From: Chloroflexota bacterium
GTDB taxonomy: Bacteria; Chloroflexota; Anaerolineae; Anaerolineales; Villigracilaceae
Assembly: GCA_016213105.1 (NCBI GenBank)
Contig: JACRBN010000012.1
Coordinates: forward strand, 1-64,000
Direction of reading: 5' to 3'
DNA length: 64,000 bases
Shown: one piece after another, positions 36,917 through 44,519 of the stretch
Position numbering within the stretch: position 1 is the stretch's first letter
How the letters are laid out: each line of letters begins with the position of its first letter
The notes under the pieces: generated by a model
What the model was told of the DNA's origin: nothing
Seen by the model: only the letters and a program-made list of their open reading frames with translations
Databases searched by the model: none
Position numbers and translations under genes: made by a program

Positions 36917-38239
36917 ATGACCAATTCCCGCATTTCTGGACTTTACAACCTGCCCCTCGACGAACGCCGCACCAAAGTGGCCGATTCCGCCGATTTTCCA
37001 CCCGAGGGCCTGACTCCGTTCACGACGGGCGGACTCTCGCCTGAGGCCGCCGACCATATGATCGAGAATGCCATCGGTCTATACAGCCTGCCGCTCGGAA
37101 TCGGGCTTAACTTCCAGGTCAACGGCCGCGACGTGCTGGTGCCGATGACGCTAGAGGAGCCCTCCGTGGTGGCGGGCGCCTCGTTCATGGCCAAACTGGC
37201 CCGCGCGGGCGGCGGATTCCAGGCCACCACCTCGGCGCCCGAGATGATCGGGCAGATGCAGCTGCTAGACGTGGATGACATTCCCTCGGCGCGGCTCAAA
37301 ATCTACGAACACAAGTCCGAACTGCTGGCCGAAGCGGATGCCATCGACCCCGTCCTCAAGAAATTCGGCGGCGGCGCGCGGGATTTGGAAGTCCGCATTA
37401 TCGAAGATTCGCCCATCGGCGCTTTTCTCGTGGTGCATCTCATCTATGACGTGCGCGACGCGATGGGCGCCAACGCGGTCAACACGGCCTGCGAACGGCT
37501 GGCCCCGCGTATCGAAGCCATCACGGGTGGACGGGTGCACTTGCGCATCCTGTCCAACCTGGCGGATCGTCGCATCGCGCGGGTGCGCTGTGTCATCCCC
37601 GTCAAGGAATTGGCGTTTGAAACGGTGGGGCTTGTCCCCGCCACGGGCGACCATGAAGGCCGCCCCTACGTGTACACGGGCGAACGCGTCCGCGACGGGA
37701 TCATCGAGGCCTATGCCTTCGCCGCCTCCGACCCGTATCGCGCGGCCACGCACAACAAGGGCATCATGAACGGCGTGGACGCGGTGGTGATTGCCACGGG
37801 CAACGACTGGCGCGCCATCGAAGCAGGAGCGCACGCCTACGCCGCGCGTTCGGGCAGATACACTTCATTATCCACCTGGGGCAGGGACGCGGACGGGAAC
37901 CTGGTCGGCACGCTCGAAATGCCGATGGCGGTGGGCATCGTCGGCGGCGCGACCAAAGTCCACCCCGCCGCACAGGCTGCGGTGAAACTGATGGGCGTGA
38001 AAACCGCCTCTGAATTGGCCGAGATCATCGTCTCGGTGGGATTGGCCCAGAACATGGCCGCCCTGCGCGCCCTCGCCACCGAAGGCATCCAGCGCGGACA
38101 CATGACCTTGCACGCGCGCCAGGTCGCCATCGCCGCAGGCGCCAGCAGGGAACTGGTCGAGAAGGTCGCCGCGCAGATGGTAGCGGAGAAAGTGGTTAGA
38201 ATTGATCGCGCCGAAGAGATTTTGAAGGGAATGAAGTGA
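36917..38239 (+). CDS. mvaA: Hydroxymethylglutaryl-CoA reductase
   Basis: 440 residues from the ATG at 36917 (AAAGGTG upstream; the longer frame from 36863 has no site). Class II HMG-CoA reductase blocks: ENAIGLYSLPLGIGLNFQVNG, VPMTLEEPSVVAGASFMAKL (catalytic Glu in the EEPSVVA motif), HLIYDVRDAMGANAVNTACE, NKGIMNGVDAVVIATGNDWRA (catalytic Lys and Asp) and GHMTLHAR with the catalytic His near the C-terminus. It interconverts HMG-CoA and mevalonate; next to an HMG-CoA synthase the anabolic direction is likely. An AT-rich lipoprotein gene separates it from mvaS. Confidence 0.93.
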   Translation: MTNSRISGLYNLPLDERRTKVADSADFPPEGLTPFTTGGLSPEAADHMIENAIGLYSLPLGIGLNFQVNGRDVLVPMTLEEPSVVAGASFMAKLARAGGGFQATTSAPEMIGQMQLLDVDDIPSARLKIYEHKSELLAEADAIDPVLKKFGGGARDLEVRIIEDSPIGAFLVVHLIYDVRDAMGANAVNTACERLAPRIEAITGGRVHLRILSNLADRRIARVRCVIPVKELAFETVGLVPATGDHEGRPYVYTGERVRDGIIEAYAFAASDPYRAATHNKGIMNGVDAVVIATGNDWRAIEAGAHAYAARSGRYTSLSTWGRDADGNLVGTLEMPMAVGIVGGATKVHPAAQAAVKLMGVKTASELAEIIVSVGLAQNMAALRALATEGIQRGHMTLHARQVAIAAGASRELVEKVAAQMVAEKVVRIDRAEEILKGMK

Positions 38240-38370
38240 TTGCTGAGTTTAAGGTAAATGGCTCTCACGAGAATACTTTTTGCAAACCATACTTTACAAA
38301 AAGTCGTTTTCGCTGATCATGGATTGACGAAAGTCGAAAATGGTAGGAATATTCTGTAACAATTTTGGTT

Positions 38371-38391
38371 CGTGAATAGCTTTTATTCACG
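38371..38391. repeat. Short inverted repeat before the AT-rich lipoprotein gene
   Basis: CGTGAATA and TATTCACG flank GCTTT. It lies in an AT-rich gap (38240-38426) with no gene and could be an operator or stem. Confidence 0.45.
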
Positions 38392-38426
38392 TGATGAATA
38401 GAATTGAAAAAGGTAACTGAGGAAAA

Positions 38427-39209
38427 ATGAGGATTATTTATTTTTTTCTTTTCAGTGCAATTCTAATAACCGCTTGCAGTACCTCAACTCCATTACCGAC
38501 TGCAACTCAAGTAAAACAAATTCAATCTTCGTCGCCAACCCCTCTTCCTTCGGTGCTATTTACATTTACGCCATTTCCATCACTAGCTGGTTGTGTTAGC
38601 GCATCGAATACACTGCGAATGAGAAGTGGTCCAGGCACACAATTTGAAATTTTAAACGGCTTACCTCCTGAAACATGTTTTACCGTATACGGGTTTAACC
38701 AGGACCGCAGTTGGGCATGGATTAATTTCGAAGGCGCATTCGGTTGGGCATCAACCCAATACTTATTCATTTCTGGTGATAAAAGTTCAATACCAATTGT
38801 TCCCGACGATGTTTCACCTTATGCCTTCTCACCCGTAGGAAGGACCCTTGCTCTGAGCAAAACTGCTACTCCAGGGCTTATTCTGCCAGTGGCGCCGAAG
38901 AAAACCTCCACATCGTACACTTTTCCAAATATGGGCGTTGATTTATGTTTTAATACTGTCGCAAATGAAAAATATGTTACTTGTAAAATTAATAGGGCAT
39001 ATTGTTCATATGAACCAGGTGTGTCAGGCAAGCCTACATTTTGCAATGATGCTCCATACCCAAAGCATCATTTTGCTTTAGTGGTTTGGGGTAGCGATTG
39101 GAGCGATTTAAATGGGTATTGTTTGCTTGTTTCTGGATATGTGAAAATCTATGATGGCAAGCCACAAATTATTGCTACAAGTCGCTCACAGGTCTCTTTT
39201 TGTCAATAG
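38427..39209 (+). CDS. AT-rich lipoprotein with SH3-like domain
   Basis: 260 residues. The signal peptide MRIIYFFLFSAILITAC ends in a lipobox Cys at 17. A Ser/Thr/Pro linker leads to a bacterial SH3-like domain (about 55-115): NTLRMRSGPGTQFEILNGLP, FTVYGFNQDRSWAWINFEG, FGWASTQYLF. The C-terminal 100 residues contain several Cys and are unknown. Codon use is clearly AT-rich (many TTT, ATT, AAA codons) compared with the GC-rich genes on both sides, suggesting recent transfer into the mvaA-mvaS interval. The ribosome binding site is weak (ACTGAGGAAAA). Confidence 0.75.
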   Translation: MRIIYFFLFSAILITACSTSTPLPTATQVKQIQSSSPTPLPSVLFTFTPFPSLAGCVSASNTLRMRSGPGTQFEILNGLPPETCFTVYGFNQDRSWAWINFEGAFGWASTQYLFISGDKSSIPIVPDDVSPYAFSPVGRTLALSKTATPGLILPVAPKKTSTSYTFPNMGVDLCFNTVANEKYVTCKINRAYCSYEPGVSGKPTFCNDAPYPKHHFALVVWGSDWSDLNGYCLLVSGYVKIYDGKPQIIATSRSQVSFCQ

Positions 39210-39272
39210 ATCTATGCGGAAGATTTGGAACAGTTCCAAAATGTTTTTAGCTAAAACGTGAAAAGGAAATCA

Positions 39273-40352
39273 ATGACAACTCCTCAACCCTCCCCCACTC
39301 TCCTCAAACCCGTCAAGCCCGTCGGCATCGTGGGCTATGGCGCCTACGTGCCGCGTTATCGTCTGCCCGCCAGGGAAGTCGCCCGTGTCTGGACAGGCGG
39401 CAAAGGCGCGGGCCTGCCGATCAAGGAAAAGGCCGTGCCTGGCCTCGACGAGGACGTGATCACCATGTCCATCGAGGCGGCGCGCAATGCCATGCTGCGC
39501 GCCCGGATCGACCCGCATGAACTGCGCGCGGTCTGGGTCGGCTCGGAGTCGCATCCGTACGCGGTCAAGCCAACCTCCACGCTGGTGGCGGAGGCCATCG
39601 GCGCGGTGCCCAACACGCAGGCCGCGGACTGGGAATTCGCCTGCAAAGCGGGCACCGAAGCCCTGGTCGCCGCGATGGGATTGGTCGGCTCGGGCATGGG
39701 TCACTATGCCATGGCCATCGGCATGGACACCGCGCAGGGCAAGCCAGGCGACGCGCTCGAATACACCGCGGGCGCGGGCGGCGGCGCGTACATCGTCGGC
39801 CCCGCCGAAGAGTCGCTGGCCGTGATCAACGCCTCGTACTCCTACGTCACCGACACGCCTGACTTCTGGCGGCGCGAATATCAAAAGTATCCCGAGCACG
39901 GTATGCGCTTCACGGGCGAACCTGCCTACTTCAAGCACATCACCGAGGCGGGTACGCGCATGATGGAAGCCATCGGCTCGACTGCCAGGGATTACAAGTG
40001 GGCCATCTTCCACCAACCGAACACCAAGTTCCCGCAGCGCGTGGCGGGACAATTGGGATTCACCGCCGAACAGATCGCGCCTGGACTGTTGGTGCCCGTC
40101 ATCGGCAACACCTACGCGGGCGCGGCCATCATCGGCCTGACCGCCACCCTCGACCTAGCCCAGCCTGGCGACCGCATCCTGATGGTCTCCTTCGGCTCGG
40201 GCGCTGGTTCCGACGCCTTCGACATCACCGTCACAGACAAGATTACCGAGCGCGCGGGCCTGGCCATGAAAACGCAGGAATACATCGCCCGCCGCACCGA
40301 GATCGACTACGCCACCTACGTCCGCTATCGCGGCAAATTGGCGATGAGATGA
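39273..40352 (+). CDS. Hydroxymethylglutaryl-CoA synthase, archaeal type
   Basis: 359 residues from the ATG at 39273 (AAAAGGAAA upstream; an in-frame GTG five codons earlier overlaps it). The archaeal-type HMG-CoA synthase blocks are present: [48 protein letters not shown] with the nucleophilic Cys near 123, [25 protein letters not shown] with the catalytic His, and [16 protein letters not shown]. It condenses acetyl-CoA with acetoacetyl-CoA. In archaea it forms a complex with a thiolase and a DUF35 protein; here the thiolase-like gene is 1 kb downstream and a DUF35 gene lies at 51382. Confidence 0.94.
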   Translation: MTTPQPSPTLLKPVKPVGIVGYGAYVPRYRLPAREVARVWTGGKGAGLPIKEKAVPGLDEDVITMSIEAARNAMLRARIDPHELRAVWVGSESHPYAVKPTSTLVAEAIGAVPNTQAADWEFACKAGTEALVAAMGLVGSGMGHYAMAIGMDTAQGKPGDALEYTAGAGGGAYIVGPAEESLAVINASYSYVTDTPDFWRREYQKYPEHGMRFTGEPAYFKHITEAGTRMMEAIGSTARDYKWAIFHQPNTKFPQRVAGQLGFTAEQIAPGLLVPVIGNTYAGAAIIGLTATLDLAQPGDRILMVSFGSGAGSDAFDITVTDKITERAGLAMKTQEYIARRTEIDYATYVRYRGKLAMR

Positions 40353-40356
40353 TTAG

Positions 40357-40383
40357 GTAGGGGCGGGGTGACCCCGCCCCTAC
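40357..40383. repeat. 27-bp GTAGGGGC palindromic repeat
   Basis: GTAGGGGCGGGGT and ACCCCGCCCCTAC around a single G. An identical copy is at 41380-41406 and a variant at 20113-20139. Confidence 0.9.
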
Positions 40384-40396
40384 GATTGGAAACAAC

Positions 40397-41383
40397 ATGG
40401 CCTTCTTTGATCTTTCCCTCGATGAACTCAAGACCTATCGCCCCGCGCGGAACGAACCCGCGGACTTTGACGCTTTCTGGAAATCCACGTTGGACGAGGC
40501 GCGCGCCCATCCGCTGAATGCGACCTTCGAACGCGTGGACTACGGCCTGTCGGCGCAGGAAACCTTCGACGTGACGTACGCAGGCTTCGGCGGGCAGCCC
40601 ATCAAGGGCTGGCTAATCCTGCCTGTGGAAAGGGTAGGGGCACAGCGCGCTGCGCCCCTACCCTGCGTGGTCGAATACATCGGCTACGGTGGTGGACGCA
40701 GCCTGCCCATCGACTGGCTGCTGTGGTCGAGCGCGGGCTATGCCCACTTCATCATGGACACGCGCGGACAGGGCAGCACCTGGTCGCCAGGCGACACGCC
40801 CGACCTGTACGCCGACGGCGGCAACGCGCACTTCCCTGGCAGCATGACCAAGGGCATCCTCGACCCGCAGCATTATTACTATCGGCGCGTCTTCACGGAT
40901 GCCGTGCGCGCCATCGACGCGGCCCGCAGCCATCCCGCCGTGGACGCGGCGCGCATCGCCGTGACGGGCGGCTCACAGGGCGGCGGAATCACCATCGCCG
41001 CCGCAGGCCTGGTTCCTGAGGTGGTCGCGGCCATGCCTGATGTGCCATTCCTGTGTCACTATCGCCGCGCCACCGAGATCGTGGACAGCTATCCGTACAA
41101 GGAGATCGCGGAATACTGTCACACCCACCGCGACAAGATCGAGACCGTCTTCGAGACGCTGTCCTATTTTGACGGAGTCAACTTCTCGGCCCGCGCCCGC
41201 GCGAAGGCACTCTTTTCGACCGCGCTGATGGATCAAGTCTGCCCACCCTCGACGGTCTATGCCGCCTACAATCACTGGGCAGGCGAAAAGGACATCAAGG
41301 TCTATCCGTACAACGGCCACGAAGGCGGCGACAGTTACCAGACGGTCGAGAAGTTGAAGTTTTTGAAGAATATTTGGAAGTAG
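40397..41383 (+). CDS. Acetylxylan esterase / cephalosporin-C deacetylase family protein
   Basis: 328 residues of the AXE1-type alpha/beta hydrolase family (carbohydrate esterase 7-like). The start FFDLSLDELKTYRPARNEPADFDAFW is typical, as are FIMDTRGQGSTW, RIAVTGGSQGGGITIAAAG (nucleophile Ser near 193), LMDQVCPPST (Asp near 278) and YNGHEGG (His near 308). These enzymes remove acetyl groups from xylo-oligosaccharides and other small esters in the cytoplasm. A palindromic repeat is inserted in frame at residues 79-89, in the loop before PCVVEYIGYGG. The stop codon TAG is supplied by the downstream repeat. Its place inside the mevalonate region is odd. Confidence 0.88.
   Translation: MAFFDLSLDELKTYRPARNEPADFDAFWKSTLDEARAHPLNATFERVDYGLSAQETFDVTYAGFGGQPIKGWLILPVERVGAQRAAPLPCVVEYIGYGGGRSLPIDWLLWSSAGYAHFIMDTRGQGSTWSPGDTPDLYADGGNAHFPGSMTKGILDPQHYYYRRVFTDAVRAIDAARSHPAVDAARIAVTGGSQGGGITIAAAGLVPEVVAAMPDVPFLCHYRRATEIVDSYPYKEIAEYCHTHRDKIETVFETLSYFDGVNFSARARAKALFSTALMDQVCPPSTVYAAYNHWAGEKDIKVYPYNGHEGGDSYQTVEKLKFLKNIWK
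40632..40663. repeat. Palindrome inside the esterase coding sequence
   Basis: GGGTAGGGGCACAGCG and CGCTGCGCCCCTACCC, 16-bp arms with one mismatch. The GTAGGGGC end is shared with the 27-bp repeats flanking this gene. Confidence 0.85.
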
Positions 41384-41406
41384 GGGCGGGGTGACCCCGC
41401 CCCTAC
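41380..41406. repeat. 27-bp GTAGGGGC palindromic repeat, second copy
   Basis: Identical to 40357-40383. Its second to fourth bases (TAG) form the esterase stop codon. Confidence 0.9.
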
Positions 41407-41418
41407 AAAGGAACCATC

Positions 41419-42579
41419 ATGACAGATATCGTTATTGCAGGAATTGGACAAACCGAAGTCGGCGAGCACTGGGACATCAGCCTGCGCGAGCTGGCTTTCG
41501 ATGCCATCCAGGCCGCCGTCAACGACGCGGGCGGACTCAGGCCGCAGGCTCTGTTCGTCGGCAACATGCTGGCGCCCAACCTCTCGAACCAGGCGCATCT
41601 CGGCGCGCTGCTTGCGGATTATGCGGGGCTCACAGGAATTGAAGCCGTCACCATCGAAGCGGCGGGCGCCTCGGGCGGGGCGGCGCTGCGCCAGGGATAC
41701 ATCGCCGTCAAGAGTGGCATGGTGGATGTGGCGCTGGTCGTCGGCGTGGAGAAGTTCACCGACAAGCTCGGCACAGATGTGGAGGAGGCCATCGCGACGA
41801 CGAGCGACGCGGACTTCGAAGCCGTGATGGGCATGTCCACCACTGCCCAGGCCGCGCTCTTGATGAAGCGCTACATGCACGAGCATCAAGTCCCTGCGGG
41901 CGGATTTTCGGGCTTTGCGCTGACGGCGCACGCCAACGGCGCGGGCAATCCAAAGGCCATGTTCCAGAAGGCCATCAAACCTGAGACCTACGCCAAAGCG
42001 GAAATGGTCAGCGACCCGCTCAACCTGTTCGACATCGCCCCCAACGCGGACGGCGCTGCCGCGCTCGTGCTCACCCGCCGCGACCTGCTCCCGTCAAGCT
42101 GGGTGAATCCACTCGTCAAGGTGGCAGGTTCCGCGGCCGCGTCAGATACGCTGGCGCTGCACGACCGCAAGGACATGCTCTTCTTCGACACGGCCCAGCT
42201 TTCCGCAGGCAAGGCCATGAAGCAGGTCGGACTGTCGCTGGATGGGATCGACTTCTTCGAGTATCATGACGCGTTCAGCATCTATGCCGCGCTGCAACTC
42301 GAAGCGGTCGGTTTTGCGGTCAAGGGCGGCGGCTGGAAGCTGGCTGCCGACGGCGCGATCGGCCTCAAAGGCCGCATCCCCTGCGCGACAATGGGCGGCA
42401 TGAAGGCGCGCGGATTCCCCGGCGGAGCCGCGGGCGTGTATCAGGCCGTCGAAGCGGCGCTGCAACTGCGGGGGCAGGCGGGTGTGAACCAGGTGGCGGA
42501 TGCGCGCTTCGGCCTGATCCAATCCCTGGGCGGGCCAGCATCCACAGCGGTCAGTCATATCCTGGAGCGGGTCGAGTAG
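41419..42579 (+). CDS. Thiolase-like protein lacking catalytic Cys and GHP His
   Basis: 386 residues with the thiolase fold of the archaeal acetyl-CoA acetyltransferase / SCP-x branch: IVIAGIGQTEVGEHWDISL, LFVGNMLAPNLSNQAH, LVVGVEKFTDKLGTD, DFFEYHDAFSIYAALQLEAVG. The nucleophilic Cys expected in AACASGG is Gly83 (AAGASGG; GGC at 41665-41667), and the expected GHP His near the C-terminus is Phe333 (KARGFPGGAAG; TTC at 42415-42417). The HDAF His is kept. By family knowledge this should abolish normal thiolase chemistry, so the protein may be a structural partner of the HMG-CoA synthase or catalyse something else. AAAGGAA precedes the ATG. Confidence 0.85.
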   Translation: MTDIVIAGIGQTEVGEHWDISLRELAFDAIQAAVNDAGGLRPQALFVGNMLAPNLSNQAHLGALLADYAGLTGIEAVTIEAAGASGGAALRQGYIAVKSGMVDVALVVGVEKFTDKLGTDVEEAIATTSDADFEAVMGMSTTAQAALLMKRYMHEHQVPAGGFSGFALTAHANGAGNPKAMFQKAIKPETYAKAEMVSDPLNLFDIAPNADGAAALVLTRRDLLPSSWVNPLVKVAGSAAASDTLALHDRKDMLFFDTAQLSAGKAMKQVGLSLDGIDFFEYHDAFSIYAALQLEAVGFAVKGGGWKLAADGAIGLKGRIPCATMGGMKARGFPGGAAGVYQAVEAALQLRGQAGVNQVADARFGLIQSLGGPASTAVSHILERVE

Positions 42580-42581
42580 CC

Positions 42582-43826
42582 GTGAGCGACTCCTTTTCCC
42601 TGGCCTGGGATGTGGTCGTCGTGGGCGGCGGCCCCGCGGGATTTTTTGCCGCCATCCGTTGCGCGGAGTTGAACCCGCGCCTGAAGGTATTGATCCTCGA
42701 AAAGGCGCAGCAGACGCTGGGCAAGGTGCTGATCTCGGGCGGCGGACGCTGTAATGTGACGCATGCCTGCTTCGACCCCGCGCAGCTCGTCACCTACTAT
42801 CCGCGCGGAGGCATGGCCCTGCGCGGCGCGTTCACGCGCTTCCAGCCCGCTGATACGGTCAAGTGGTTTGGGGCGCGCAATGTGTCGCTCAAGACCGAAG
42901 CCGATGGGCGCATGTTCCCCGTCACCGATTCGTCCGAGACGATTGCGAATTGTCTGCGCGAGAGTGCAAAGGCAGCGGGCGTGACCGTACGGACGGGCGC
43001 GAGCCTGCTGGATGTGAAGAAAATGCGCGTGGGCGGATTTTGGCTGGAGGTTCGAAGCGGGGCGGATGTTTTGAATCTGCAAACTGAAAAGTTATTGCTC
43101 GCCACGGGCAGCGACACCAAGACGCGTGAGATCATTCAGTCATTGGGCCACTCCATTGAGGAACCTGTCCCGTCGCTGTTCACCTTCAACGTCAAGGACG
43201 CGCGTATCGACGGGCTGGCGGGTGTGTCCGTGGAGAATGTGACGGTTAGGATGGATGCGTTGACCCAGCGCGGCCCGCTGCTCATCACGCATTGGGGCTT
43301 GAGCGGCCCCGCCATCTTGCGGCTCTCCGCCTGGGGCGCGCGCGAGTTATTCGCGAAAAAGTATCGCGCCGCGTTGACGGTCAACTGGCTCGGTGATGTC
43401 ACTTTTGACAAGGCGCTGGAAATTTTGCAGCGCAACAAAGATTGGAAGGAAAACGCGCGCAAGAAAGTCGAGGCGCATCCCGCCTTTTCACAAATCCCCG
43501 TCAGGTTATGGAAGCAACTGGTTCAATTTATCGGCGACAAGAATTGGGCGGACGTGTCGAAGTCCGAGCTGCGTAAACTGGCAGTCGAATTGACCGCAGG
43601 CGAGTTTAAAATTTCAGGCAAGGGTCAGTTCAAGGAAGAGTTCGTCACCTGCGGCGGCGTGCGCCTCGATGAAGTGGACTTCAAGTCCATGCAAAGCCGC
43701 AGCGTGCCTGGGCTGTTCTTCGCAGGCGAGGTGCTGGATATCGATGGAATTACGGGGGGATTCAACTTCCAGTCCGCGTGGACGACGGGCTGGCTGGCGG
43801 GAAGTGCGCTGGGCGCTCTGTCCTGA
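42582..43826 (+). CDS. FAD-dependent oxidoreductase, BaiN/YhiN (HI0933) family
   Basis: 414 residues from a GTG at 42582, two bases after the thiolase-like stop. It starts WDVVVVGGGPAGFFAAIRCAE (FAD dinucleotide fold) with KVLISGGGRCNVTHAC, the family signature, near 50. Later it has LLLATGSDTKTREII, and ends VPGLFFAGEVLDIDGITGGFNFQSAWTTGWLAG, the second FAD block. The physiological substrate of this family is poorly known; one member was linked to bile-acid reduction. Its close spacing suggests co-transcription with the thiolase-like gene. Confidence 0.88.
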   Translation: MSDSFSLAWDVVVVGGGPAGFFAAIRCAELNPRLKVLILEKAQQTLGKVLISGGGRCNVTHACFDPAQLVTYYPRGGMALRGAFTRFQPADTVKWFGARNVSLKTEADGRMFPVTDSSETIANCLRESAKAAGVTVRTGASLLDVKKMRVGGFWLEVRSGADVLNLQTEKLLLATGSDTKTREIIQSLGHSIEEPVPSLFTFNVKDARIDGLAGVSVENVTVRMDALTQRGPLLITHWGLSGPAILRLSAWGARELFAKKYRAALTVNWLGDVTFDKALEILQRNKDWKENARKKVEAHPAFSQIPVRLWKQLVQFIGDKNWADVSKSELRKLAVELTAGEFKISGKGQFKEEFVTCGGVRLDEVDFKSMQSRSVPGLFFAGEVLDIDGITGGFNFQSAWTTGWLAGSALGALS

Positions 43827-43836
43827 GCCAAGCAGC

Positions 43837-43879
43837 GGTGGTCGAGTAGGTCGGCGTTCTTCCGACCGTATCGAGACCA
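43837..43879. repeat. GGTGGTCGAGTAG-family repeat, half-size copy
   Basis: GGTGGTCGAGTAGGTCGG, an inner GGTCGG/CCGACC hairpin and GTATCGAGACCA, as in the left half of 12755-12854. A degenerate tail (GCGAGCGTAGTCGAAGGACG) follows. Confidence 0.8.
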
Positions 43880-43948
43880 GGCGAGCGTAGTCGAAGGACG
43901 GGGGCCGCGGTCAACCACAGATGAACGCAGATGAAATGGATAAGAGAT

Positions 43949-43982
43949 GTAGGTCACGCTAAAAGCGTAACCTACTTTTTTT
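43949..43982. terminator. Convergent terminator
   Basis: GTAGGTCACGCT pairs with AGCGTAACCTAC (one mismatch) and is followed by seven T. It lies between the oxidoreductase gene (plus) and the hydrogenase protease gene (minus). Confidence 0.8.
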
Positions 43983-44439
43983 GCAATAACTCCATCACCG
44001 CCTGCACCGCCACGGGTACCGCCGCGGCCACTTCAGGCGAAAGCTCCTCGGAGAACTCATGCACGGTCGTGGCCTCGATGGCGATGACCGTGATTTGTTC
44101 GGGCAGTTCGAGTCCCATTCGGCGGCCTGTTTCGAGCGCCGTCATCAGGGAGGTGTCATGCACGGAAGCGGAATGGCTGTCGGACGGGTTCGGCAATTCG
44201 TCCAGCGGGAAGACTCGCACCGTCCCCACGGGGACTTGTCCCGTCTGCATGGAATCGACCAGGATGGCGCACTGGTACCCTTCCAGCCGTTCCATGAGCG
44301 AGAGTCCGCCGAGGGAAGCCGTTTCAAGAGCAATGGTCGGTGGAAAGTGGGAAGTGGATAGCAGAGTCTCGATAACCTTCCAGCCGACGCCGTCGTCGCT
44401 GAGGATGGGATTGCCGAGGCCGATGATTAGGGTTCGCAT
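43972..44439 (-). CDS. Hydrogenase maturation protease
   Basis: 155 residues of the HyaD/HycI/FrcD family: LIIGLGNPILSDDGVGWKVIE (conserved nickel-binding Asp/Glu region), LVDSMQTGQVPVGTVRVF, SVHDTSLMTALETGRRMG (His in the H-D-x-x-L motif) and VIAIEATTVHEFSEELSPEV. It cuts the C-terminal tail of the [NiFe] large subunit once nickel is in place; its neighbour encodes that subunit, which has the tail after DPCFGCATH. It is the last gene of the hydrogenase unit, after a palindromic repeat. Confidence 0.92.
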   Translation of the reverse strand: MRTLIIGLGNPILSDDGVGWKVIETLLSTSHFPPTIALETASLGGLSLMERLEGYQCAILVDSMQTGQVPVGTVRVFPLDELPNPSDSHSASVHDTSLMTALETGRRMGLELPEQITVIAIEATTVHEFSEELSPEVAAAVPVAVQAVMELLQKK

Positions 44440-44464
44440 GTTTCAGGTTTCAAGTTTCACGTTG

Positions 44465-44517
44465 GTCGAAGGTCAAAAGTCCAAAGTCGCGCGACCTTTG
44501 ACCTTCGACTTTTGACT
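44465..44517. repeat. Palindromic repeat between mvhA-like and protease genes
   Basis: GTCGAAGGTCAAAAGTC and its inverted form GACTTTTGACCTTCGAC-like arms around CGCGCG, with a CCAAAGTC core also seen at 11427-11497. Confidence 0.7.
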
Positions 44518-44519
44518 TG

